In this document: piece by piece, positions 37,017 to 48,712 of the stretch
Layout: the number at the start of each line of letters is the position of its first letter
Numbering within the stretch: position 1 is the first letter of the stretch
Assembly (NCBI GenBank): GCA_026874595.1
Contig: CM049316.1
Span: forward strand, 19,741,839-19,805,838
Source: Sipunculus nudus
Taxonomy: Eukaryota > Annelida > Sipuncula > Golfingiida > Sipunculidae
Direction: 5' to 3'
DNA: 64,000 nt
Translations under genes and position numbers: made by a program
The notes under the pieces: generated by a model
What the model was told of the DNA's origin: nothing
The model's input: the letters and a program-made list of their open reading frames with translations, nothing else
Databases searched by the model: none

Positions 37017-37844
37017 TGAATAGCCATGCTGGTTCCCACTGCCAGTGAACCACTTTCCTGTATATACCCTTTTTATCTACATATATATATATATATACAT
37101 CATTTTCATATTCATATAAGGACATCAACTTACGAAAGAAGGAGTTAGATTTCATTTCAGATTAATTATATCGATAACCAATTCTTACCATGTTCCGCTT
37201 GCTCCTATGTATTTGAAGATAACCCCAAATGTGCAGAACAGACCTGGGATTCCGAGAGAATACAGAAGTAGCTTCCAATCTCCTCTCCCTAGCTTCACCT
37301 TTTTCTGATGTATCACAAGCAGATAAGCACTTAAAGCTGTGAAGAGGACCACGAGACTCTGTCCTAAGATGAACTGTACAATCAGAAAGGTTCATACTTG
37401 AACCGGGGGATGGTCGTAGACGGCGTACATGTAGGCGTGGTCAAGTGTATGGGAAGTGCTGAAGCCCAAATCGAAGATGGCGAGATAGACCACTAGGCGC
37501 TCGCCGATTGTCCAACGGTAGAACGACCGTCGTTTAGTTCTGCGCTCCATAACAAAAAGGAAGATGATGACACTGCTGCTGCAGATGATGCTAATGGAGC
37601 AGCTGACCAAGGCTGTGCTGTGGATGGCGTGGAAGGCTGGCTCTCCCAACCAATAAACGGGAAGCTTGGTGGGCAGACTACTTTCTTCTGTTATATTCCC
37701 GGCGTCCTCAAGTCCTTTCTTCAATATTTCCTCTTCTTCAGGGGACGTGTATTTGCCAGGAAAATTCAAGTTAACCGCAGAAATAAAGTTTAGATAAAAT
37801 ATCCATGTAACTACCGCTAAGTCCAAGGTTATTTTTAATCCCAT
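36020..37844 (-). pseudogene. 7TM receptor copy A, one internal stop
   Basis: Exon 1 is 37844-37189 and exon 2 is 36410-36020, with the same GTAAG/TTTCAG splice sites and phase-2 split Trp as the intact copy at 56.7-58.4 kb. Compared with that copy, 9 bases are missing near 37391-37393 at the start of TM3. The deletion keeps frame but creates a TGA after D-H-P-P-V-Q-V. Past it the frame is open through TM3, TM4 and all of exon 2 (TM5-TM7). A second difference, a 1-base loss near 36022, makes a TAG after V-N-T-G-N-T, removing about 20 C-terminal residues. The signal peptide (M-G-L-K-I-T start) and TM1-TM2 are intact. It is either a young pseudogene, a null allele, or a gene needing stop-codon readthrough; a sequencing error at one site would also restore most of it. 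Confidence 0.8.
36978..37096. repeat. (TA)n tracts in intron of receptor copy A
   Basis: TA at 36978-37013 and 37079-37096. The first is preceded by AAAACACGGTTCCTCA, matching the position of the (TA)n tract in the intron of the intact receptor (57690). Confidence 0.85.
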
Positions 37845-38718
37845 CTTCAAGTTTTTAAGGTGACATGTGATAACAACAAATGTTTCTGTATAATTACTTA
37901 GTTTTACATAACTGTATTACATTTCCGATCTGTCGGGAAAAGTTGTCGCGTGGTTTGTCTCATGCAGCTCTTTCACGGTTCCACCGTTTCTTTGTTTCTC
38001 ATTTCCGGCATACTGATTAGAACATTTCACATAACTTCTTCTCCGCTATTACTTGGTTGAGAAATCAAACTCCATTTCAACCGATTGTCTCTTCTCTCTT
38101 ATTTCTGGACTTCTAAATGCTGACACTTTTCCTTTATTTTCTACATTTAAAGATTTCCCTTAGTAATGCTTGCCTAACGCCAGAATGCTAAAATCGGTTG
38201 TGTTTAGCACACTTCAGGTAAAATGTGTTTGGTTTAGACCTAACATAATGATATAGCTTGTTACAACTTCCTCATTCCTATAGTGCGTGAGTTGCAAGTA
38301 TTTACATACATCGAGACAATTAACTTGTAAATAACAATGGCATAACAACTAATTTTATGTGCTAGCTTATTAGTTCACTCCAGTTTGACCTTCTTTTTCA
38401 GTATTATTTTACAGAACGACAATTATTCTGATCTGATGTGCATATACATCGGCAATTTTTCAAGTCATACATATAAAGGTCTTTCTGCAAAAAAAACCCC
38501 ATGTTCATGGGTTTTCAGGTCTACAGAGTAATTTTCTTTTAGCGACAAGACGCCAAACAATGACCACACTTATATCTAATTGATCCCGTACAGGGAAAGG
38601 CCTGCCGGTACGCTAATATAGTAAACATGAGGGTGATGCGGTAAACACAACAATTCATTTACGCCCCATTATTGGTTTATATTGAATACAGCCGGCATGT
38701 TGACCAGACGCCAACTTG

Positions 38719-38766
<48 letters not shown>

Positions 38767-38885
38767 TATATGTAAAGTGGTCTCCATCACACACCTATGA
38801 CGCCATCCTTAATGTATTTCAACACTTTTTTAGACTTTATGGCGAATTTTTACTTTTTGGTTCTTTTCTCTCTCCCTCTCTTCTA

Positions 38886-38920
<35 letters not shown>

Positions 38921-38954
38921 ACACAACTATATATATAATGCATCAGATTCATGA

Positions 38955-39200
38955 TTTTAACAAGAATTTACGGTTATATATACATCATTGCTTTATTGTT
39001 TCCTGTTTCCTATTTTTAAATAATAATTAATGGTTATATATACATCATTGCTTAATTGTTGTATATTTTTCCTATTTTTTTTTAAATAAGCATAAACTGT
39101 TAATTATATATCATGCTTTATCGTTTTATCCTGTTTTCTATTTTTAAATAATAATTAATGGTTATATATACATTATTTCCTTATTGCTTCACAAAAGTAT
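38955..39200. repeat. Minisatellite of about 60-75 bp units, first block
   Basis: Roughly three to four diverged units of 60-75 bp occur, each built from TTA(A/C)GGTTATATATACATCA followed by TGCTTTATTGTTTC and a T-rich run ending AAATAA. The same unit returns at 39865-40090 in the second half of the 1-kb duplication, and two units stand upstream of the intact receptor at 59505-59600. Confidence 0.6.
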
Positions 39201-39766
39201 ACTTTATTAAATAGCCTCTACACTCACGTATGGGTAATAACCCAATCACGTATGGACTATAACTTGTTTTAACTTCCTAATTCCCATAGTGCGTGAGTTG
39301 CAAGTATTTACATACATCGAGACATTAACTTAAATAATTGCAAATATCAATGGCTTAACAACTAATTTTATGTGCTAGCTTATCAGTTCAATGCAGTTTG
39401 ACCTTCTTTTTCAATATTATTTTACAGAACTTCAATTATTCTGATCTGATGAGCATATACATCGGCGATTTTTCAAGTCATACATATATAGGTCTTTATG
39501 CATAAAACCCATGTTCATGGGTTTTCAGGTCTACATTGCAAATTTCTGTTTAGTGACAAGACGCCAAAAAATGACCTCAATTATATCTAATTGATCCCGT
39601 ACAGGGAAAGGCCTGCCGGTACGCTAATATAGTGAACATGTGGGTGATGCTGTAAACATAACAATTCATTTACGCCCCATTATATTTTATATGATTTGTA
39701 ATGTGGTCTCCATCACAATTTTCTCAGGTTTTTCTTTTTCTTTCTCCCTCTTCCACTTTCTCTCTC

Positions 39767-39831
<65 letters not shown>

Positions 39832-39864
39832 TGAATAATTATAAACAATGTATCAGTTTCCTTT

Positions 39865-40090
39865 TTCAACAAGAATTTACGGTTATATATGCATCATGCC
39901 TTATTGTTTCATATGTTTCCGTTTTTTAAACATGAATTGACGGTTATATATACATCACTGCGTTATGGTTTCATATTTTTCCTGTTTTCTAAATAAGAAT
40001 TAACGGTTACATATACATCTTTGCTTAATCATTTCCTGTTTCCTATTTTTAAATAATAATTAATCGTAATATACACCATTGCTTTATTGC
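39865..40090. repeat. Minisatellite of about 60-75 bp units, second block
   Basis: Same unit as the block near 39.0 kb, with cores at about 39879, 39940, 40004 and 40062. It forms the tail of the second copy of the upstream tandem duplication. Confidence 0.55.
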
Positions 40091-41449
40091 TTTACAAAAG
40101 TATACTTTATTAAATAACCTCTGCACTAACGTATGGGTAATAACCTAATTATTACAACCGTATTCAATAATCCGTTTATTGCTTAATTCATTGCACTAAT
40201 TGCCCTGATATTAAAAAAATGTTCATCCTGATGAGACACCATCAGTAAACCATACTGCTCCGGGATAAAACAAGAGTACACAAGTAGGAACGTCGAGAGA
40301 AATAAAAAGTTGTGGAGTTCCGTGGAACTTTCGTTAAGAGTTCATGTATTGAAATTATTTTATCTGCTTCCTAATTACTTTATTTTGTATTTACAAATCT
40401 GACAATTTATAGGTTCCAACTTGGGAAGTGGGACATTTAACTGCTATGCCCGTTTGTATAGGCAAGCGGTATACCCAGAATATTTTTCTGTTACATCCGG
40501 GTTTACAAATTTTTATAATTTATACGCAGTTGGGTTTTTTACACAACCGTTAACCTACCTCCGCTCTGATTTGGGCTTTCCAAATTCTGCACACGAATCG
40601 TCGACAGACTCTTCTAGGACACGTTTGTTTTCTTTTGATATAGTATTGTCTATTAAGCTGCATATTTAATATGTTTAAGATTTTCCTAAATAGGTGACCC
40701 TATTTCTTTTGTGCTTTAAGTTTCTCCACGAATGTCACTTTTTTTCAACAGGCGCCTGAAGGATTTCTTGGATTTCGAGCTCACCGACCCATTGGACTAT
40801 GGCCAAAGAGCATCTCCTGCAGGAGCCTGGGGTTTACGTGCAACAGGGGGTCACGCTGGTCCGCTATAATCTCCATTGATCCCAAATATCCATTATAACT
40901 CCTGTAAAGGAATTTTGCTCTCTCAAAGGTTTTTAATTCAAGCGCTAAACACATGACCATGGGCGCAATTAGGTGGGGGTCGGGGGGGGGGGGGGACATG
41001 TCCCCCCACCTTTGAAACCAGGGGGGACATACTATACTTTGCCCCCCCCCCACATTTTGCTAAATTAAATGCATCAAGCTAAGACAATTTTTTTCATCAC
41101 TATTAAAACTATTTATTATCAATGATAATTTATATAATAATTAATATCAAACAGATAAAAAATCCTTATGGGCTTGGGCAAATCAAGTTTAAAATGTCAT
41201 GTTTGAATTATTTAAAATAACTAATTGTTTGGCGGCAACAACATAATATACCCTGGGGCTTGCTAGAAACGCTGTTGGAAGCTATGTCCACACATCGGGC
41301 GCTTACGATGACGTCAGCCCGAGTCCCCGACTATTAAAATCACCAGGACCTGGCTAGGCCAAGTCGCCCTGTCTGGCTCCTACAAATTGTTTCAATGTAG
41401 TTACATGAATTCAATTGAATACTCAGTGAACTCCTAGTAACAGTTAAAG

Positions 41450-42397
41450 AAAATTCAGGACTTTTCTATTAGAATTGGTGAAAATAACATCCTGGCCACC
41501 CCCACTGTAAGAAATTTTACTTTGAAGACTATTAACAGGATCCGATCAATGCTATCAAGGGAGACCATCAAAATAGTAGTACAGGGTTTAGTCATCAGTC
41601 GTATCGAATATTGTAACAGTTTGCTCTTAGGGGCACATGGATGCTATATATCCAAGTTACAATTGATGCGGAACATGGCTGCTCGTACAATTTGTGGTGT
41701 GCAGAAATATGATAGGATTTCATCAAATATGCAAGAGCTTCACTGGCTGAAAATCAGGACAGGATAGACTAGTGTTAGTTTTTGTATACCAATGTATTAA
41801 TGGAATAGCACCAAGATATCTGCAATCATTACTAGACTATAATCATGGGAGGTCACTCAGATCACAGATTAATAAAAAGCTGCCAGTACTGAACGCTAAC
41901 TTAGAGCAAGTAAAAACATCATCATTTCGATATGCAGGGCCAAAACTCTGGAATGATATCCCAGTATATGTAAAAAATAGTGCAACTATATTTTTAAAGC
42001 TAGATTGAAAACATTATTATTTTGTAGGCCTTACAATCTTGTGTATAAGTTTTAAATGTTTTACACAACACTGTGTGGTTTCTTTTAATATAATAACTAG
42101 AATTATTATTCTTAAAAGATATACCTATTTAGTATTTTATGTGTGATAATTATAGAACTACTGATGTTCTTTATGTATGTAAAATACATACCTATTTAGT
42201 ATTTTATGTGAAATTACAGGACTACTGATGCTATGTTTTTTATTTGTACGTAAAATGTATACCTATTTAATATTTTATGTGAAATATAGGACAACTGACA
42301 ACTGAAGATTTTACATGTATGTAAAGCGCTTGTGACATGATTCAATACATATAATGAGCGCTATATGAATAATAAATTATTATTATTATTATTAAGA
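41450..42397 (+). mobile_element. CR1/L2-like LINE 3' fragment nested in hAT
   Basis: 41522-41767 reads I-N-R-I-R-S-M-L-S, then G-L-V-I-S-R-I-E-Y-C-N-S-L-L-L-G, and L-Q-L-M-R-N-M-A-A-R; after one stop, 41772-42008 gives V-F-V-Y-Q-C-I-N-G-I-A-P-R-Y-L and F-R-Y-A-G-P-K-L-W-N-D-I-P. These are the C-terminal blocks after the RT of CR1/L2/Rex-type LINEs. The element ends in an AATAAATTATTATTATTATT tail at about 42372, the typical microsatellite 3' end of such LINEs. The 5' part is missing. Confidence 0.85.
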
Positions 42398-42553
42398 CAG
42401 CATTTGTTTGTTAGTTTCAATTCAGATTCGATCAGCTTTACAAGCACTAGGAAATATGGATATATGAAAGTTTTTTGCCAAAGATGGTCCCAAGCCCAGT
42501 TCAAGTAGCATTAGGTCTGGAGACAGCAGAGAAACACGAGATTTCAGCTGAAA

Positions 42554-44692
42554 GTGTACCTGAAGTCACCAGCAAAGGACACCATGGGAAACAGTCCACT
42601 GAGGCCAGTTCCCCCGGAGCAGGCAGTGAAAAGTTTACCCGATGAGCCTTATCATCCGGATACCAGTATCATGCCTGTGCAGAAGCTATCTAAGCGTACA
42701 TTGAAATTCCAACAAAGCTGGTTCACAAAATATCCTTGGCTTCATTTAGACTATACGGTTAGTGATGTTATATGCCACATATGCCCCACGGCCACCTTTC
42801 ATCACATTCTAGATTTAGCTTAGTGCTCTAAGAACATTTTTACAACACAAGGGTTTTCTAATTGGATAAAGGCTCTAGAAAAATTTGAAGCCCATGAAAA
42901 ATCCTCATCGCACAAGCTTGCTCTGCAAAATGTCAGATTCATGAAGAAAGACGCTGTTACAGTGCAGCTTAGCAGAGGTTTGAAAGTTGACTAAGAAAAG
43001 GCCCAACAAGCTTGCCTGAAAATGGTGTCTTCTTTGAGGTTTCTAGCTATGCAGGGCCTTCCACTTCGTGGCAGTGATGAATTTAGCGGAAACTTCATGC
43101 AACTGCTGCATCTTCGTTGTGAAGATGATCCTAATCTTAAGACATGGCTATCAAAGAAACAAAGCTTTGTCAGCTGGGATATTCAAAGTGAAATCCTTCA
43201 GATTATGAGCCATGCAATCTTGCGGCTTATCATAAGAGACATAAACAAAAGTCTGTCCAGTACACATGATGGTACACAAGAAGTGCAGGGAAATGAGCAG
43301 GAAAGTATTTGAATTCGATGTGTTACAGACACGTTAGAGGTCCAAGAAGACTGTGTTGGTTTATATCAAGTTTTCTTCAACAACTGGGGAGTCTCTCAGC
43401 CTGATGATTCGTGATGCTCTGTTGAGACTTCAACTGCCAATTGAAAATCTCAAAGCTCAAACATATGACGGAGGTTCTAATTTGTCTGGAATACACCGTC
43501 AAGCTGAAATGTTCATTGCGGTGCACACGTAACTCATCCCGTGACAGCCAAGGCGGTTGAAGCCGCTCCGTATTTACGTGATTCTTGATAGCGTGCATGA
43601 ATTGGGCAAAATCTACGAGGGATCAGGAAAGTTCAAGAATCTCTTTTTAAGCCTCCATGATGATTCCACGGATGTACCAGCACCATCTCCACTGAATCCG
43701 ATAAACCCAACTCGTTTGTTGACCAGACTTTCAGTAGTCAATGCTGTCTTGAAGGATTACTCTGATATTCTAGGTGCACTGCAGAAAGCAGCAGCCACCT
43801 TTGGGAGCAATATTGCTTCCAGAGCAAATGGTTTGCTCACAAGTTTTTCATCAGGCAAGATTATGCTAGGCCTCTTGTCTGCATTACCCGTTATAAATTA
43901 CACGGAGAAATTGAACAGAGCTATACAGGGTACAGATGTCAACGTGGCAAGCATGCTGCAATCCGTAAATCTCGTTAAGGCTGAACTTCAACACCTTCGT
44001 CCAGATGAAGAGTTCAGTCGTATATTTAGAAAGACTGAAGAAAAAAATAACTGATTTGGATCTCAACCTATTAGTAGCTCCAAGGAGGAGGAAGCTACCA
44101 TTAGAGATATGGTCAAGAAACTGCTCCACAGCATGAGTTTGAATCTGTGGAGGCACTGTATTGTTGCCAGTTCTTCAGTGTAATCGACGTGGCTGTCAGA
44201 CACCTTGACGATTACTTTGAATCATCAGATCTGGAGGAATACAGGAAATTATCAAACCTTTTCCTCAAAGCAGAAGCCCCCATTGATCATCATAACATAC
44301 AGCCAATCGCTAAGAAGTATCCTGAGCTAGAACCTTCTTCGGAGCTTGAACTGAATTTTTACAGACAGCACCACAGGGGAGCCAGTTTGGAAGAACACAG
44401 ACTTATTTTCCAGTCCATGGAAAATGGGACAAGGAAAATGTTCCCGCAGGTGGACAGGCTCCTGAGGCTGCTGTTGGTATCACCAAGTAGTTCATGTGCA
44501 GCTGAGAGGTCCTTCAGTGCCCTTAGGCGGTTAAAGACGTGGCTGCGTTCCACCATGACGCAAAGAAGGTTAAACCATGTTTTCATCTGTCATGTTCACA
44601 AGAAACGTCTTGGGGAAGTGTCTTGTCAGCAGATAGCGGAGGAATTTGTAAACGCGAAAGATTATCGAATGCAAGTTTTTGGTAAATTCTAA
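42554..44692 (+). pseudogene. hAT transposase, TTF zinc finger / DUF4371 / dimerisation domain
   Basis: The frame begins with a TTF-type zinc-finger motif (F-Q-Q-S-W-F-T-K-Y-P-W-L-H, about 42700-42850), followed by W-I-K-A-L-E-K-F-E-A-H-E-K-S-S-S-H. In-frame stops at 42821 and about 42990 interrupt it. A DUF4371-type core follows: R-G-S-D-E-F-S-G-N-F, then, frame-shifted, Q-L-P-I-E-N-L-K-A-Q-T-Y-D-G-G-S-N-L-S-G near 43430-43490. The C-terminal frame 44147-44692 has S-S-S-C-A-A-E-R-S-F-S-A-L-R-R-L-K-T-W-L-R-S-T, the hAT dimerisation signature. It resembles transposases that gave rise to ZMYM1-like host proteins. Several stops and shifts make it a pseudogene. Confidence 0.88.
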
Positions 44693-45627
44693 AAGTGAAA
44701 CAACCAGTATATTGCACTGACAACTGATGATCCAATCATGTAACGGACGTCTTGACTCAAAAGACATCTTGGGAATAATTTCTCAGTTATTGTAATTAGA
44801 CATGTCTTCTAGATAACAGTAGCGAGGAACATTTGCGAGCATTCAACATTTGAAATTTCAAATATGTTTTAGTCATCATCATCTTTTGCATGACTTCATG
44901 ATTAAAAACTTCATTATGTCTGATCGCGTCTCACTTTTATTTGTAACCGTGAATATTTATTTTTGTCAAGTATTCTGGCATTAATGTACCAATTGATTAT
45001 TGTGATCCATGCTTCATAATTTAAAATACTGTTTGAATAAAAAGCTGCCGTTTTATTTCATTTGAGATCTTATACAGGAGCTACGCCGTCATCCACGTCG
45101 GCATCATTCTTAGCTCGAGTAAAATCTAAAACTTTTATAATTCAGTAACTATGTATTTCTTTTTTTTTTACTGTTTTTTCCTTCAGATTAAATTTTCAAC
45201 AGACACCCGTTTAACTTGACAGTTCTCATTTGTATTTGATATCTGTGAATGTTACTGGATGGTTAAATCTAAAAGATGAAGAGTTACACGTGGTCATCAG
45301 CAATACCAGTTGATGAAAGGCTGTTGAACAGAGACGTAAATTTTACGTATATCATTACATTAACTATTTAGTTGTTAATCTTTAACCAAGCAGCTTTTCA
45401 TTCTTTCAGTTCTTGCAACAGATCCATATATCAGTTATATTAAGCATCTTTGAGATCTAGTTTCTGCTTCGTTTTCCTATTAACCAATAGGCCTACAGTG
45501 GAAAAGGCAAACTGCTTTGTGGCCCTTGTTTAATGTCTCATTTAGTTAGTGACTAAAATAATGAAAAAAAATATTTGCACAGGCCTTTCAAAATACTTGT
45601 AATTGAACATCCATACAATCATATTTC

Positions 45628-45776
45628 AACAAAACTTGCTTATAACGTCATGATTGTGAGACACCCCCCCCCCCCCATTCTATAAGGAAATTGCGCCCCT
45701 GAACAAAGCTTGCTTATAACGTCATGATTGTCAGACGTCCCCCCCCCCCACATTGTAAAAGGAAATTGCGCCCCTG
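45628..45776. repeat. Tandemly duplicated right end of hAT element
   Basis: Two adjacent copies of about 75 bp each read ACAAA(A/G)CTTGCTTATAACG, then TCATGATTGT, a C run, and GGAAATTGCGCCCCTG. They end at 45701 and 45776. Only the outer copy abuts the target duplication, so the inner copy is a duplicated terminus. Confidence 0.85.
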
Positions 45777-46603
45777 CACATGACCATCTGAATTAGCTTT
45801 CAATATTGGGAGCACTTTCCGTTGAGTCAGCACAAGGAGCTGACACAAGGAGCAGACAAGATCGACCGCCATTTGATAAGTGTACACACTATCTAGGTTT
45901 ACAGATATGTTGGTGTCTTAACATTCATTATGCTCTTTCCACGAATATCAAGGCTTAACAATTCGGTTCATTTATGGACTGTTTTGAAAAAAAAAATTCT
46001 ATTAACAAACTAGATTTTGTGAAAGGACTAATAAATACGAAAGGGTGGCATCTACACGGGAACAAAATAAATTGTCCTGCGTCATAATTGCATATAGGAA
46101 ATATATTTTATTGCTCCCAATTTCCTCCATGATTTAACGGATTGTTCATATAATTTTACCGTGACAAATGTTCAACAAATTCCGTGTATATATGTTTAGT
46201 TAATTTGCTTAGAGACAAAGCAACGAACAAGGCTTAAGTTAATTCCTTGCCGCAGACTTGCACTGAAAGATGTTTACCACAGGTACATCTAGTTAAATTT
46301 ATTGAATGGGAGGGGGACGGCTAACAATATGCCATGTTGGTCCGCTTAATTAACTCTTTCCAGTGCACAGTGAAACCGACAGAAAACACAGTGACATACG
46401 CAAATACTGCAAATTATGATTAAAATTAGAAGTAAAAATTTATAATAATGTATGATTAAAATTATTATTTTACGAATATTGGAAAACCTGTCACATATAG
46501 CAAAACCTGCCATGATACAACTGTACCAAGTGGGACTTCCCAGTTACGTACGATGGTGGGAACATTATTGTTCCCGTAATAGAGACAAAGTCTCAGAAGG
46601 AAG

Positions 46604-46604
<1 letters not shown>

Positions 46605-46666
<62 letters not shown>

Positions 46667-46680
46667 GAGAGACAGAGAGC
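46605..46680. repeat. (TA)n(TG)n(GA)n compound microsatellite
   Basis: TA to 46634, TG to 46649, then GA-rich to 46680. It lies on the upstream side of receptor copy B where copy A has TA and CT tracts. Confidence 0.9.
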
Positions 46681-46779
46681 GTGAGAAAGTGTAAGAAAGA
46701 GAGAAAAAAAGAGAAAAATAAAAATTCGCCATAAAGTCTAAAAAGGTGTTGAATTATGTTTGAGATGACGTCATTAGTG

Positions 46780-46799
46780 TCTGATGGGGACCTCAGTAC

Positions 46800-46861
<62 letters not shown>

Positions 46862-47730
46862 TCGAGTTGGCGTCTGGTCGACATGCCCGCTGTGTTCAAT
46901 ATAAAAAATAATGGGGCATAAATGAATTGTTCTGTTTACAGCATCACACTCCTGTTCACTATATTAGCGTACCCGGCAGGCTTTTCCCTGTACGGGCTCA
47001 TTTAGATATAACTGAGGCCATTTTTTGGCGTCTTGTCACTAAAAATAAATTTGCAATGTAGACCTGAAAACCCATGAACATACACAAAGATCTATATATG
47101 TATGACTGGAAAATGCAGTTTATGCTCACCAGATCAGAATAATTGTAGTACTGTAAAATAATACTGAAATAGGTCAAACTGGAAGGAACCAATAAGATAC
47201 AACATAAAATAATTGTGACGCCATTGTTATTTGTAATTACTTGAGTTATTAATCTCGATGTAAGTACATACTAGCAACTCACGCACGATATGGGTTTTGA
47301 AAAGTTATAACAAGTTATAACATTAAGTCAGGTCTTAACTAGATGACATATTTTTCCTGAAGTGTGGTAAACAAAACTGATCTTAGCATTCTGGTCTTGA
47401 AGCAAGTATTACTAAGGGAAATTTTTAAAATATAAAAATGAGAAGAAAGGTGTCAGCATACAGAAGTCAAGAAATATGAGAGAAGAGACAAACAGTTGAG
47501 ATGGAATTTATTTTCTCAACCAAGTAATAGTGGACAAACTGTAATATAAAAATGTTATAATCAGTATTCCGGAAATGAATAACAAAGAAACAGTGGAACC
47601 ATGAAAGAGCTACAGGAGACAGACCACGCGACAGCTATTGCCGACAGATCGGTAATGTAATACAGTTATGTGATACAAAGTAAATATACAGAATCATTTG
47701 CTGTTATTAAATATCATCTTAAAAATTTGA
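46780..47730 (+). promoter_or_regulatory. Upstream block of receptor copy B
   Basis: Read on the minus strand, this stretch carries the same ordered blocks as the upstream DNA of the other receptor copies: a TACAGGGAAAAGCCTGCCGG-like element at about 46980-47000, TGTTCATGGGTTTTCAGGTC at about 47064-47083, a TGACC-TATTTCAGTATTATTTTAC segment near 47150, and the TGCGTGAGTTGC segment near 47280. A (TA)n(TG)n microsatellite sits at 46799-46860, at the same relative place as the (TA)n tract upstream of the copy at 37.8 kb. It is the promoter-side flank of a pseudogene. Confidence 0.5.
46799..46860. repeat. (TA)n(TG)n microsatellite
   Basis: TA to about 46819, then about 41 bp of TG. Confidence 0.95.
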
Positions 47731-48457
47731 AAATGGGATTAAATATAACCCTGGATTTAGCGGCAGTTACATGGATATTTTATCTAAACTTTGTTTCTGC
47801 AATTTACTTTACTTTTCCTTGCATGTACATGTCCTCTGAAGAAAAAGGAATATACAAGAAAGGAATTGAGGGCGCCGGGAATATAACAGAAGAAAGAAGA
47901 CTGCCCACCAAGCTTCCCCTATATTGGCTTGGAGAACCAGCCTTCCACGCCATCCACAGCACAGCCTTGCTCAGCTGCTCCATCAGCATTATCTGCAGCA
48001 GCAGTGTCATCATTTTCTTCTTCGTAATGGAGCGCAGAACCAACGACGATCGTTCTACCCATGGACAATCGAAGAGCGTCTAGTGGTCTACCTCACCGTC
48101 TTTGATCTGGGCTTCAGCAATAAAAATACACTTGAACACGCCTACGTGTACACCGTCTACGACCATCCACCGGTTCCAGTATGCGTGGCCTTTGCCTTCC
48201 TGATTGTACAGTTCATCTTAGGGCATAGTCTCGTGGTCCTCTTCACAACTTTTAGTTCTAACCTTTTTGTTATACATCAGAAGAAGGTGAAGTTAGGGCG
48301 AGGCGACTGGAAGCTCCTTCTGTTCGTTCTCGGAATCCCAGGTCTGTTCTGCACATTTGGAATTATCTTCAAATACATAAGAACAAGCTGAACATAGTAA
48401 GAATTGGTGATTGATTTATCAAATCTTACACTTACTTTTTTCCAGCGTACGATTCTG

Positions 48458-48461
<4 letters not shown>

Positions 48462-48501
<40 letters not shown>
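48462..48501. repeat. (TA)n tract left of intronic MITE
   Basis: TA repeat of about 40 bp in the intron of receptor copy B, ten bases from the MITE. Confidence 0.9.
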
Positions 48502-48504
<3 letters not shown>

Positions 48505-48511
48505 CAAAATA

Positions 48512-48712
48512 CAGTGATACCTCGTTGTGTCGAACTCGCTTAAGTCGAATACCCCGCTTATGTCGAAGTTACAGACTCAATATTCCGGACAACTCTTTAA
48601 ATTATTATACTCTTTAAGTTAAATTATTGCCATATTAAACCCGCTTGTGTCGAACCTCGGATGTGTCGAAGTTTTCCGAGGGTCCCTTTGCCTTTGAAAC
48701 ATCGAGTTTTCA

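Larger units (their letters stand above)
37850..40160 (-). promoter_or_regulatory. Upstream region of receptor copy A, tandemly duplicated
   Basis: The region 5' of copy A matches the upstream DNA of the other receptor copies, then repeats itself. The segment starting AGTGCGTGAGTTGCAAG occurs at 38282 and again at 39288, a period of about 1006 bp. Both halves hold the CCCATGTTCATGGG near-palindrome (about 38502 and 39508), the GTACAGGGAAAGGCCTGCCGG element (about 38589 and 39600) and a microsatellite, (TA)n at 38720-38764 in one and (CT)n at 39762-39826 in the other; the first also has (CT)n at 38890-38916. Each ends with ACGTATGGGTAATAACC. Confidence 0.6.
40958..45776 (+). mobile_element. 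hAT transposon with TIRs and 8-bp target duplication
   Basis: The left end starts CATGGGCGCAATTAGG at 40958; the right end, read inverted, starts CAGGGGCGCAATTTCC at 45776. Both are flanked by the identical 8-mer CACATGAC (40950-40957 and 45777-45784), the target-site length expected for hAT elements. Inside is a damaged hAT transposase (42.5-44.7 kb) and a LINE fragment (41.45-42.4 kb). The span is 4819 bp. The gene is broken, so it is non-autonomous now. Confidence 0.92.

Noticed and set aside
39640-39872. Ser-Leu or Arg-Glu repeat open frames over a CT tract
   Set aside because: They are caused by the (CT)n/(GA)n microsatellite at 39762-39826.
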